64,000 bases of DNA from Mesaphorura yosii. Its lineage: Eukaryota; Arthropoda; Collembola; Poduromorpha; Tullbergiidae. The notes below the pieces were generated by a model. The model was given only the letters and a program-made list of their open reading frames with translations, was not told the DNA's origin and searched no databases. The position numbers and the translations under genes were made by a program. The stretch spans positions 1-64,000 of the forward strand of contig WIXG01000337.1 of NCBI GenBank assembly GCA_009869945.1, written 5' to 3'. Below are positions 20,886-33,393 of this stretch, in pieces (positions within the stretch are counted from its first letter, which is position 1; every line of letters begins with the position of its first letter).

Positions 20886-23800
20886 TGTTCCAGCACACAT
20901 GTCCATACTTACGAATATGATTTTCCATTGCTTCGATTGCTTCCTGTTTTGAAAGGGTTAAACAGCAGTTCAGAGGCCAAGGATCAGGGAGGGCCAGAAT
21001 TCAATTGTCAGAGATCAGATCAGGATTCAGATGAGTTTCTAGTCTCTCTCAGTGTACTTTAGTAATAAGCAAAAGTATTAAAAGTGCTTCCAGCAGTTGC
21101 AGCAGGGCAACAGCCGACGACGACGTGGTGACGGTGACACTCACTCCACTGCAGCGGTTTCGCATTCGTTAATTACATCATAATAAATTACATTTAATAT
21201 TCCACTTCCTCTCTCCCGCATGCTGCTGCTGCAACGGGCGAGAGTTTCTTCTATCTTGGCTTTGACTTTTATCTCGTACATCGTGAAGCAGCAGAAGTTG
21301 GTTGGCTTGGCAGACTTGGCTTGACTTGTAAGTTCGTATTCCTACTTCGTGTGCATAATCTAGTGATCTACGTTCTAGTACCTAGTAACAGTTGCCAGTG
21401 TGTTCAACTTCGACGGTTCTCCAGCAGAGCAGGTTTACCTTTGCCCTCTCCTTCCACGATATACTAATTTAATTATTTAACAAGTCTCTCTTCTCTTCAG
21501 CTTAAACCACGACCACGACTTCTCAACTGCGCTGCCAAACCTAAACCACACTTTTTATTCTACACTCTGAGTTCTGAAGAAGAACGTCTGCCTGCCCACT
21601 TTTCTATTCTTGGAATTTCCACTTTCTATCCTGCTTCTACTTTACTCTTATTTCACAACAACTTCTGTCCGAGTTAACTTTAATCTTAGGTTCATTGTGA
21701 ATTCCTATTACGCGTACTCGTACGGGGAAAAGTTATTTACGGACTGGTTCGGTGTTCAGAGAATTCATTAAGGGCACAAAGGAGAAATGTGACTATAAAT
21801 AGTTACAAGCCAATTACAACATGACAAAGACGACAATGGCAATCGCAAAAACCACCACCACAGGTATTCAAGCATTAATGAATGAATTTCGCGTTAACCA
21901 TTAACTTGACAAAGCCGAAGAAAGAATTGAATCAAACACGGCCTGGCCTCGTTGTATCGCCATCTACGTCAATTAAGGAAGGTATGCGAGTACGCTTGAA
22001 TTTTGCAGGTGGGCGAATTTCGAGTGAATTTGGATTTGTGGCCGTGGCTTTTCGCTTTTGTTGTGATAACTCAGCCATCAGCCTTTAATTGGATTACATG
22101 CGGTTGGTTTCTACGTTTCTTTGCCATTAATTGTCAATTGTGCCTGCCTGTCTACCTGCTCGAGCTCCATTTAATCGAGTTTATTGAATCAAACAGTGAA
22201 AGTTATTGAATTTTAAGAAGGCAGCGACGCGACAGTAAATGCTGAAGCTTTACATGCACTTTTGGTTATAAATGCGTAGAAATTGATTTTATGACAATGG
22301 GAATTGACAATAGAGGAAAGACGAGGTGGGGCGCGCGGCTCGTGCTTAACAAGAGAATGCTTTTGCTCTGACCCTGGCCACTGCTATAATATTCAGGAAT
22401 TCAGGCGATGACAAGGACTAATGATGCCATTAAAGTAAGGAGAGGGTGCGGGTGAGTTAAATTGCACTGCATTCGCTTAATGATTTATAAATTGATATCC
22501 TCGCGTCGTCGTCGTGTACCTTTCTTGTTTCTTCTCCTCCACTCTACAAATCATTTCCTTCTCTGCCACTGCCATTTAGTTCACTTGCTACACTGCTGCA
22601 AGAACAAGAAATCCAACATTAATTAGAATTAAAGCTACAACTGCCATTACTTGACTGCAATTTAAAACAAAGCAAAGCAAAGCGGTCTTATCTTAAGCGA
22701 GCGATTAAATTGTAAATCGTCTAGACTTCATTGAAGTTTCCTGATTACAGAAATTAATTACCAATTTTTTAAGACTCAGAATTCGTGAACTCAAATTCAG
22801 GAACTAAGGACCAATGCTCATCTTTTGATTTTGGAGGCTCTATCGTGCGTTCCTTGCCTTTTCCATGCCCTTTGGAATATTCTCCTTGGAGGAGACCCCA
22901 CGACAATTAAAACTAATGAACCGTGCCGCTCTCGCCAAGCCGCTGCTTGGAACTTAACCCAGAAACCTACTTGTGCTTTTCCTGCATCGCATCACTGACT
23001 TCATTACCCGCCTGATCTTTTGCCTGCCGAGTTAAGCACTTCATGATCTTCAAATTATATCTTGCATTAGAGGAGGCTGATAATGCTAATATAATTCTGA
23101 AATATTTTTACTACCGTTCGTGAATCGCGATTCTAGTGCGTACAAGCACAAAGGAAAGTTGTTAAACTTTTCCTCTCGCATTTCCTTCTTGCTCGCTTGC
23201 TCTTTGACTCTGCGCTGCCAACGCAACGGCAACCGTTGCCGTTGCCGTTCGACGATGATCCGCCGCCGCACCGCCGAGAGGGAGTTAAACTGCAGGGAGT
23301 AAGCAGCAAGCGAAAAGTCCATTTCCGTTCTCGCGAATCTCATCTCGTGCGCGTGTTTATGTCATCTAATGCCTGTGTCGTTGTATCATCATGTCATAAT
23401 ATTATCTCTGGTCACAAACTTTTGCGACGCGGAGGAGGAGGCAGGAAAAAAGATTTTAGCCTAAAAAGTTAAAACTTGACTTGCAATATTTATTCATCTT
23501 TTAACATGTACCAAAAATCTTAGCTTAGTCGCTTGTTACTGCTTTCTCCGGCCGGATTCTATTTTCGACTCGAGAGAGAATAATAAACAACGTAAACATT
23601 ACATTATGTATATGGAAGTTTTATCTTTTACGACGAAGACGATATGACATAAATACATCACTCTGCATGCAGCCAGTCGAGGCTGCTGGCTGCTAACGCT
23701 AACTTTGTTTGCTTCCCGGCTGTCGTTTTTGTTGTCCTCCTAAATAAATACGCCGCGCCGGGGCACGGCGATGGAAATGGCTTGTAAAAGCTTAGCTCAG

Positions 23801-25944
23801 GACTGCGACGCGTATGCGGGAGCGACGGAAGAGCATTAAGGCATTAGGATAAGTAGTCTGACGGACGTGTACACAGCACACGGAGTTTGGGAGTTTAAGC
23901 TCCATTATGCCATGCCACTGTTGAGCTGGGCCGCCGAATCTCAGGAAGAAAAGGAAATGCCGTTAAAAATTCCGGGAATCCACGCGCGGCCCGGCGCTCT
24001 CATCTAAATCCAAAATCCTGCCTATGGCCTATTAAATTGACTTCATAACTCAGAATTCCCACTGCCACTGCTGTGTTACTCTACTGGCTTACTGATACGG
24101 AATTTATTTATGAACCTTAAGCTCTTTTGGTGATCATAATCGACGAATTACAAATTGCTTCCGAAGAAACGGTGACTTAATTACTATTGCAATTGCTAAT
24201 GCTAAGTAGCCACGTGTCAATTCATTATTGTGAAAGGTACGCGTGCGTGATCACTGAAATACGAAAATACGCAAAATTTCGATGTGGACATGTGCATAAG
24301 CTTGAATTCGGAGTTCCACTGCGGCTGGCTCTCGTCTGGCCCCTCTTCGTTCGTTCGTTCTCGTTCTTCATATGATGCCATGGCTCTTGGTCGCAGTGGC
24401 AGTCTTGGCATGCCAAGTCAAAAATATTCGTGAGGAGAGTTTAGCGTAGCCCAGCCTTGCATTACACGCACAAAAGAAGGGAAATCGAGACTCGTTCTCC
24501 AAACTCGACTGTGCAGCGAGCCAGCAGTTAGTCGAATTTCATCCAAGCTTCAGTTCACATCAAAACTTCTCAACATCTTTGTGCTCTGCAACCTCGGCGT
24601 TACTTACTTGCGTGGTGCGGTGAAAGAATTTAATTCAAGCCAGCAGCCAACGTGTTTCGTCTTTCGCTTCGTGTTTCGTCCTGTTTACATTTTCCGATCT
24701 GAAAGTTTTATGCACGCCACGACGAATCGTAATCGTAATTTCAGTTAATCTCAATTGGAAAAGGAAAAAAGTTTCCGTGCGCATGGGGCAAGCGAATAGC
24801 GAAATAGAAAAGTGAAAGCAAGCCGAGCGAGTTTCTTAAGAATTTCAATTTTGGAGGAGGAGAGTGTGTGAATTCTGAAGACACATCTCATTAACTGAAA
24901 GCAGACTGAAAGAACGAAACAGGAATAGAATTAAGCAAGATGGGAAGATAAGAGGGAAGATGCGAAGATTGAAGCCGAGCTCCGATTTATCTCCGCCGCG
25001 TTAGATCCGAGTTTCATTTCAGCATCCGTTTCAGTTCTTTGAACCTCCACCGCAAAGCACAGCAAAGCCAGCGTATCGTCAATACTAAACAAGTGTCCTG
25101 TCTCTTTTCATTTGGATTCATTAATAAGTGTCTTAATCTTAATACCAGCACGCTGCATGCTTTGAACCGAAGAAAGCAGCAAAGCAGTGAGTGAACTTCA
25201 AAGAAATTGGATTAATCTGGCAAAGTGTGAATTTTATCAGCCGAAGACTGCTGCCTGGGCCTGAATGGACTTGAATTCGTACTCGAACCCTCACCCGAAG
25301 CATTGAATCAGGATCAGCTGGACCTCGGCACTCTCGACATTAATTTGGCTGGTTAGCAGTGCGTGAGTGGCTGTGGTCGTGGCAGGCTCTTAATTTATAC
25401 CAACACGGCCAACGCCAACACGAGTGTGCAAGTATTCAACGTGTCAAGAGCTCACTCGACTTACTTATTAGCTTAACTCGGTCGGTCGGTGGCTTGGCTC
25501 GCACGCTCGTGTATCCATTAAGCATTGCTTGAAAGGAAAGAGGAATTGAGGTTTCCTTTTTGTTCACGCATCAGTGTGATGTGATCAGCCAGCGAAACAG
25601 TCCAGACAGACCAACAACTAACTCTCGACTCGATTCGACCAAGTTCCAGTTATCCAATTCCAAGTTCGTCGAGTGCGGCGGCAGCGCGCTAATATTTTAA
25701 TGGGAATCCTTTTACTTTTCCTTTGACTTTGACTACTGTTTTAGAAAGAGAATCAGCCAACAGCCCAGTAATCCAACAACAACTTTCTCTGTGCTATATT
25801 CGTATTCATGGTCCATTGAAGGAAAGTTTCTGCATCAGCGAAACAACTCGCCAGCCAGCTCGACCAAACCAACGTTTACTTCCTTCTTTGTAGTAGTGAT
25901 CAAAGGAAATTGACGATACTGTTTTGCCAAGTCAAGCTAAGCGG

Positions 25945-25966
25945 CCAAGCCAAGCCAAGCCAAGCC
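25945..25966. repeat. (CCAAG)n short tandem repeat
   Basis: Four exact CCAAG units plus two bases. It is the complement of the TTGGC runs seen at 40293-40322 and 32531-32553. Confidence 0.85.
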
Positions 25967-28900
25967 TGCAAAGGTTAAAGACAAACTCAACCCATGTGAA
26001 GTAAAAGTTTGTGCGTACTTTCACTGGACTGTATGTGGAAGAATTCTCTCAGCACAGCACGGCGAGGACGCTGACCTGAAATGACAACAAGTGCGCCACG
26101 TTGCGAATTGCGTTTGCGTGGGCAAAAAAGCAAATATTGACTCTGGTGTCACTTTACAAATTAAAGGTGAACCTGAAAGGCGATAGGCGGCGAATAATAT
26201 AATTCCGTCACCTGAGCTCTTCTCTGAAAGCTGTACGTGAATTCTGAATAATCGAGTTTACACTCCGCATGACAGCACGGCATTGGGATTAATCTGCTTA
26301 ATCAGTCGTCAGCAGTGTGTAAATAATTATCACTTTATTAGCATTCAGCATTTGATTGACTGGACAGAATCAACCGTCATTAGAAAATACTTGATAAAGG
26401 TAAGATTCTGGTAGAATTAATTAATAAATCATTGAACAGATTCGAATTTAAGTCTCCAAATGGCCCAGTTTTTGTTGCCCGAAGTACAAAATCAGTGCGA
26501 AATCGCAAACATATTTTTACTGTCTTCATCTTCATTCCGTGTGAAATATTGCAATGTTGGGTGCTTCCAACAGCAGAGATTTCTCTATGCACTCGTGAAC
26601 TCAAACACGAGAAGAGCACAAATGTTTTGCTGTGCCGTGCAACGTGAAAGACGACAACATTGGCAAAAAATTCTCGCTTACAAGCAAAATGGGAAGAATG
26701 GCGAGTGCGAGTTGAGTTTCGATTGTACCGTGCGTGCCTCTTACGTGTGTGTGCCTTTCTTTTTTCTTTTCGCCTTTCTTTGTCATTGTTACATTACAAC
26801 GCATTGTCTTCAACTCGAATTCTTTTTTGCTTTCTCCACTTTCACTTGCTTGTTCGCTCGCTCTTGTCTTGTATTTGTACGCACTTTGCTTGCCTGCAGT
26901 GCTTCCTTTTCTTTCTCGATTCTTATTGCCAATGCGATTGCTGTTGCCTGACTTTTCTTTTTCCTCGACGAGAATGGTGAATGTAACTTGTATTTCATCA
27001 TCTTCTAGTTTGTACTTATCTACGTGCCACATGCGGCAAGCAGAAGCACGAGCAGCGAACAGCGAAGAAGACAGGCAGCATCAACGCCAAGTCGACGAGT
27101 TTCCCATTCTCATCTCGGCATCGTCTCGGCCTCGTACTCGTATTTTGTTTCTTTTCATCTTCTGTCGCACGTAATCGATCTTCCACTTTTTCTGAATCAT
27201 TTCACCACACCACCATGCTCAAGTTCACTTTTGCCTCTGTCTGTTGGTTGGTTTATGTTGATGGCGAACTTGCACCTTGATGGCAATCGCGATTCCACCG
27301 CCAACTCAGAATTCCGTCTTCCTCGTCCTTCTTCCATGATTCGTGTTTCGAGTAAATTGAGGTGATGCATGCAGTTTGAATTCACTCTGTAATTCAGTGC
27401 AGCAGCAACAGCGACTATGACAGCGGTGAAGAATTCTGGCTGTGGTGGAATGTCACATCAAATGCCACTTCAACTTCACCGTCACAGCCACAGTCAAAAA
27501 GTCACGTCGTGTATCGTGTTTCTGGCAAGACAAAGTTTGTTTTTAGGAGGCAAGACAAGCTCTGAACTCTTTTTGTGCTCGAAGGCTGTGCTGTGTGAAT
27601 ATTAAATGGCAGCGGCTGAAAAAGACATTTATAAACACTCACGTACAAAAATAATACAATATAATAGGAAATGGCAAAGCACAACGCACAAGGCAGAGAA
27701 GTGAATTGAATTGGAATTGAGAAATGAAAGAATTTTGATGTATCGCAGCGTCGCAGCTGTGAAAATTCGCACGATCTAGACTAGCCGCAGATGAGTACGA
27801 TTTCTGTTTATTTTCGGATACTTCTCATGCATGCTTTCGCTTTCATTTCACAATTCGAGGCGATACCAGTTTGGTAAATAAATAATGGAAAATATTTGTC
27901 TGCTGTTGCTGCTGCTGCTCTGCTCGTGTTAACGTCAAGCATCAGTATCGATCATCGCACGTGAGTGAACCGCCGTCCACAAGCCCGCAAGTTTGCTAGC
28001 TGTTCACTGAATAAATTGGCGATGGTGATGGTTATGGCGAAATGAGCGATTGCAATTGTTGAGCCATTTGCATTCATTGCTCAGTCATTGCTTTCTTATG
28101 CTTATTGCATTAATTTCTTGGCGAGCAACTTTTCTTCCTCGCTGTTGTTCCGTTTCAGGCGTTGGGGTTTTCTGTGGTTTCTTTAAATGGTTCCACAATT
28201 CGATCAATTTTTTTCTTGTAAATTGATGTGGCTGGTGTATTCAAGAACTACTAGCACAAAAAAGTGGAGGCGTTCTTGGCTTGGGCCGGAGGCGTCTTGC
28301 TCAGTTAATTGAGTTATCCTTGATATCACGATATATATTGTAAGGAAATTGCGTGGAAGGTCAACTCGTAGCTGAGCTTTCTGTGTCTCATCGGCTTGGG
28401 CGCAGCACGAAGCACGGAAGCACGCCAAATCGCGACATCATTCTTTAGTTTGACAGCCTAATGACAACCTTTCAGCAAATCATCACTCGATATCACGAAA
28501 ATCACGATGGCGTGAACTTTTTCGTCTTAGATTGCAATTGCACTTTGATTAAGCACTGCAATCTGTAGTATTAATGGAAATGGAACAACTTGCACGAACT
28601 TTCACTTTAATTATAAGTTTTGAACAATGAATAAGTCGAATTCGACCCTGAAAAGGAGTGCAAGCACAGACACGAGCACGTAGCCTTTGAGAACGGGACG
28701 AAGTTGCTGTGACTTTTGACTTTTTACGACCTTCACGCTTCATGAGCAAGAACACGATGCAGATATTGCCTTTATTAACTGTTGAGCGTAAATTCAAGCA
28801 TTGGTGTTATGAAGTTTATGCACGCGGAAAGTGAAAAGTGAAAGTGGAGGTGTGAAGTTTTATGATTCAATTCCATTCCTACCGCCGCACCAGGCAAATG

Positions 28901-29784
28901 CAGTAGAGTCATACGGCGTAGTCATATAAATGGCATAAAACTGATCATAGACTGTACAGCACAGCATTATAGAGTAACTCTTCATAACAAATTGCAAGGT
29001 GAGGTAATGCATGTCATTAGTCACATTTCATCACAGTATTTCATGAGGGTAATGACAATGTTTATCGTACACGTGCCGTGCCGTAAACACTCATAAACAC
29101 ATAATACACATGTATTTACATAAATCATCTCTAAAAATGCATGCATCGCTTCATAATCGTCGCGTAGTGTGCAATGCACGTCAAAATCTGTCGAAAAAAT
29201 CTGCCAGTACTCAAGACAATGCAGTGCAGCATGTCAGGAAGAGATTTCCTGGAACATGATCAAGAAATCCACCGGCGCGTCGGATTTTGTATTATATCAC
29301 TGGAGTCAGCAGTGCAGTGCATTTACTGCGGTCTCAGTCAAGAGCAAGATGCGATGAGATTTTATGACAGGACAAACCGAGAACGAGCAGTGCAGTGCAG
29401 TGCAGAATCTGCAGATGAGATGAAGAATTCCACAACTCCAGCGACACGACGATATGAGCATGAGTAGTCGAGATGACAATCACTTTCACCAGCTGCAATG
29501 CAATACACGCCACGCCACGGCAGGCAGACTGCTGAATGAAAGAGGAACTCGATCCTGCACTGCCGCCGTCGCTGTTAAATTAATCCTCTTCTTTCGTCTG
29601 ACAGATTTTCGCTTATATTCCCTTCCTCTGCAGTTTGCCTTGCCTTTCCGTCGCCTTCACTCAAGCCAAAGCCAAAGCTGCTTTTGTCGCCTCGCCTGTG
29701 AAGTGAAAGTGAGAAGAGGCACGGCTTCCTGCTTCGGTTTGGTGTTTGGTCCCAGCTGATCATGTGGGTTTTGTTTTGTTGACT

Positions 29785-29800
29785 GACGCGACGCGACGCG
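29785..29800. repeat. (GACGC)n short tandem repeat
   Basis: About three GACGC units, followed by a separate CCTTGCCTGCCTGCC patch. Confidence 0.75.
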
Positions 29801-31807
29801 ATTGCCTTGCCTGCCTGCCTTTCTTTTGTTTGTATTTGTCGTCGTCGTTGCTGGAGTCGGAGCTGATGCTGAAACTGGATGCGATCATTAATAATAATAA
29901 CCGCCCTTAATATCCAAATGCTCAGTGTGAAGTGTGAATTTATATTCAGCAGCAGTGGCACGCACGCACTAACGCATGAGGCAAGAATGCAAGTGTTGAT
30001 TCTTTGCCTTTATGCTGATAACTCGACAACTGTGCGCTGATCTCTCTACTGCTTTTTCATTCGTCTTCGTCTTCTGATCCTTTGAGTTTGAATTCTTGAG
30101 AACTTTAATCAACTGCTGCAGCTGCATGCAACGACTGTACGTTGGAATCATAGAAATGAGGTTTATTTTATCGACTTTGTGCACTTTGCGTACAGGAAGA
30201 AATTAAGTCGTTAAAATAAATCGAACTGTGTATCTTAATTATGGTCTAAGAGACTTTTCTTGAGCTGCCATCAAATTATGCGTGGCTCTCCGGAAATGCA
30301 GCCGGTTACAATCACAGCCGGCACAAAATTGCATCGAGCTTCTGACCATGAATACAAAACAGAGAGATTACATCCATGAAACAGCAACGCAACAGCAATG
30401 GCAATCAAGTGCAGAATAAATATCACAATGTTTATAAGCTCATGCCCCGGCTGCTTTCTCCCCTCGCGCGGCCGCAGATTAACTTGAACTTGATTTATCC
30501 ATTATTATTTGACGGAGTAAATCCAGCAGAATAATACTTTCGAGTGGTGGTGCGCCGGTCTCGACTCGACCCGACCCTCTCCTGCGCTAATAAAATACGG
30601 ATTACGGATTTGCGACGGGCGACGAGGCGACGGAGCACGGGAGATTGGCTTTCGTTTCTTCTGCACCGCACCGCCGTAATTCTGAGGACGTCATTTTGAT
30701 AAATCCCTCTTGGAATGCATTGCGTGCCTGCGCTGCTTGCATTTGCTGAGATTTGATAAAAATTAAAAGCATTTTTCAGTTTAAATGCTAAATGCATTTC
30801 CCCATTAAAACGTCGCGCCTAATCTGCAGACTGCAGGCAGGCGATTCCGAAATTACAAATGGGACCGGGCTTATGCTCGTGTGAACCTAAATCTGGCGTG
30901 ACTTGGCAGTCGTGGAGGCGAGACGTGCTGGAGCCCGATGCAATACAACTTGGGACGCATGGGGCACGAGCCTAACTGGCTGGCAGGTTGGAGACTTCAG
31001 CAGTAGCCCATGGCGACATCAAATTAATTCCACCTCTGCAATTGCTTTCGTCTTTCGCGTTCCTGAAATAGAATAGAAATTCTATATTCAGTCGAGCCGC
31101 GGCGGTGAGAATTCTAGACTAATTCGTTAGTAACTTCTAACTTCTTTCTTTCTTTCTCGTTGTCGTTCTCATCCTCGTTACGTTACGGCGGCAGCAGTCA
31201 GATAAATGATATCATTATCTTTTCGCTTATTTCGCAACCATTTCCATTCTTCACTTTGACTACTGCGCCATGCCTGGATCTGGACATGAATTTAATGACG
31301 CAGTTCCGCCGTTGCCCGTTTCGTTTTCACGGGCTATGAAACTGAAAATAATTATAACTCCCTCCGAGCTAAAGTAAAAGTAAAATGATGATTCCTGATT
31401 CTCGTAATCATGTAATCTAATACTCAGCTATCAGCTGTCTATTTTGCCTTTGCGGAACGATGCTCGATGTCTTTGTTCTTTTCTGCTTGAAGTTCCCAGA
31501 ATTTTATTCTTACCCACGATTTATCAATCAAATTCGCAGGCAGTCATAAACCATTAACGATTCATCCATCAATCTTGCATATTACATACATACAAAGAAG
31601 AATGGAAAAATCTTGGCGGTGCAGCATTAATCTGTGCTGGCGTAATGCAATTAAATTCAGGAAGATTAAAGCGAAACGAGGCATGCCTCGATCGGTGCCG
31701 TGCTTTTTCGAATGGTCCTTTCGCATCGCTTTCCCATTGAATAGTCAAACAGCCAGCCAGCCAGCCGTCTGGCGAAGTTAATGTCTTTGTTCAGTTCTTT
31801 ATCAAGA

Positions 31808-31835
31808 ACTCGACTAGACTCGACTCGACTCGAGT
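31808..31835. repeat. (CGACT)n short tandem repeat
   Basis: Five CGACT-type units with one interruption (CTAGA). Similar CGACT/AGTCG words recur singly through the desert. Confidence 0.75.
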
Positions 31836-32530
31836 CCTGTAAATGTCAATGCAAATTACGTAGTTAGCAAACCGAAAAGGATGTACTTGAGGAGAAAATT
31901 CATGGTTCGATTGCGTATCGCAAGGTAAATGCATGCACGAGGCAGAGAAAGGAGAAAGGAAAGTCGAATCTATCAAGTGAATCTGAAGATGGCCATTTTC
32001 TCCTTGAGTAACTTGACTCAAGTCAAGTGGTATCATATTGCATGCGTCGTATCGCGTATCGCTGCTTCAACTGAACTGAAACGAGACCGAGACTGAGATT
32101 GTGAGGTTAACAAGTCTGTTCTGTTTTACACTGTACTGGCACGATACGGAAGGCGAAGGCGGAAGCGTAGGCAGAGATTTTAAAAAGATCATGAACTTGA
32201 TGCCAGCCATGCGAGATGCGGCAGGGCAGAGCCGAGGCAAAGTCATAAAATGTAAACCCTTTTTACAATGAAGATTACACTAAGCCACGATACGGGAGCC
32301 GCGTGCACGCACACTCACAAATAACGTAAAACGCAGTGATTCAAGCAAGCGAGCAGTGTATTTCCTTATTTCTTGGGAATCTTCTTCTACAGTCAGAAAC
32401 CAGTAAGAAAGTTATTTACTTGGCTCAGCTTGACTTGGGCAGGAAATAGAATCCAAATACGAATACGCAATGGCACTAAGCATTAAGCACGAGATTCCAA
32501 GATTAGAGAATATTTTACAGAAATCAAAGC

Positions 32531-32553
32531 TGGCTTGGCTTGGTTTGGCTTGG
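32531..32553. repeat. (TTGGC)n imperfect repeat
   Basis: Four TTGGC-type units, one mutated to TTGGT. Confidence 0.75.
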
Positions 32554-32732
32554 AAGGGCAGGCAGAAAGTCTGCCTCTGTCCAGAGCCTTTTGCTGTTTG
32601 CTGAGTTGTCTCATTTTTCTTATTTTTGAAGCTTTCGTTTATGTTTATATTTACAATTTACCATTTACTATTTATGGTTGACAATACAATGGCTCTGACT
32701 GTGACTCTGACTACAATGCAGACTTCCTCTGC

Positions 32733-32749
32733 GACGACGACGACGACGA
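32733..32749. repeat. (GAC)n microsatellite
   Basis: A run of about six GAC/ACG triplets in noncoding sequence. Confidence 0.8.
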
Positions 32750-33375
32750 TGGGCTTGCTTGATGTCATTGCCTAACTGCTTTTCTTGACTCAGCTCGGCG
32801 AGCAGCAGCAAAAAATCCGTAAAAATAAAAACTGAGTAGAACGTAGAAAAGGAAATGAAGCTTGGTCTGGCTTGGCCCGCACCCGTCGTGATTTGTTGTC
32901 CGGAGTCTAGTCATCAGAACAGAAATAAATGAAATACGAATCGAGCGCGCGCTGAAGAAATGTCATGCATATTTTTTTCCTTGATCTTTTGTCTTGTCAG
33001 ACTCAGAATTGCTTTCGCATTGCATTGTGCGTGCACGAGAACAGCAACAGGAAGTCAGGACCAGCGACCAAACTGTGCGCTTGAAAAGTTAATGAGTTTT
33101 TGATTTCAAATGCAATGCTAAAAAAGTAAGCAACAAAAAAACAGCAAGCAAGCAGTGGTCCTTAATCAATTTGTACCGAGAAATATAAAATTCTCTGCAG
33201 CAGCAGCAGCACAGAATCAATTCTTTCGAGCCTGAGCTGGGATGTGAAAGCCGAGTTCACATTTCACAATTCGCAATTCACATTCCTCAAACCTCAGCAG
33301 GAATTCTTGTTCAAAGGAACAATCTCAAACTAACAAATAAAATATCCATAAAAAAACACGAAACCTGATTCCAGC

Positions 33376-33393
33376 GCGATGCGATGCGATGCG
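33376..33393. repeat. (GCGAT)n short tandem repeat
   Basis: Three exact GCGAT units plus three bases. Confidence 0.8.

Noticed and set aside
26460-27365. Several overlapping frames of 100-163 codons on both strands
   Set aside because: The region is a pyrimidine-rich stretch giving Phe/Leu/Ser-rich plus frames and Lys/Glu-rich minus frames. This is the expected artefact of low complexity.
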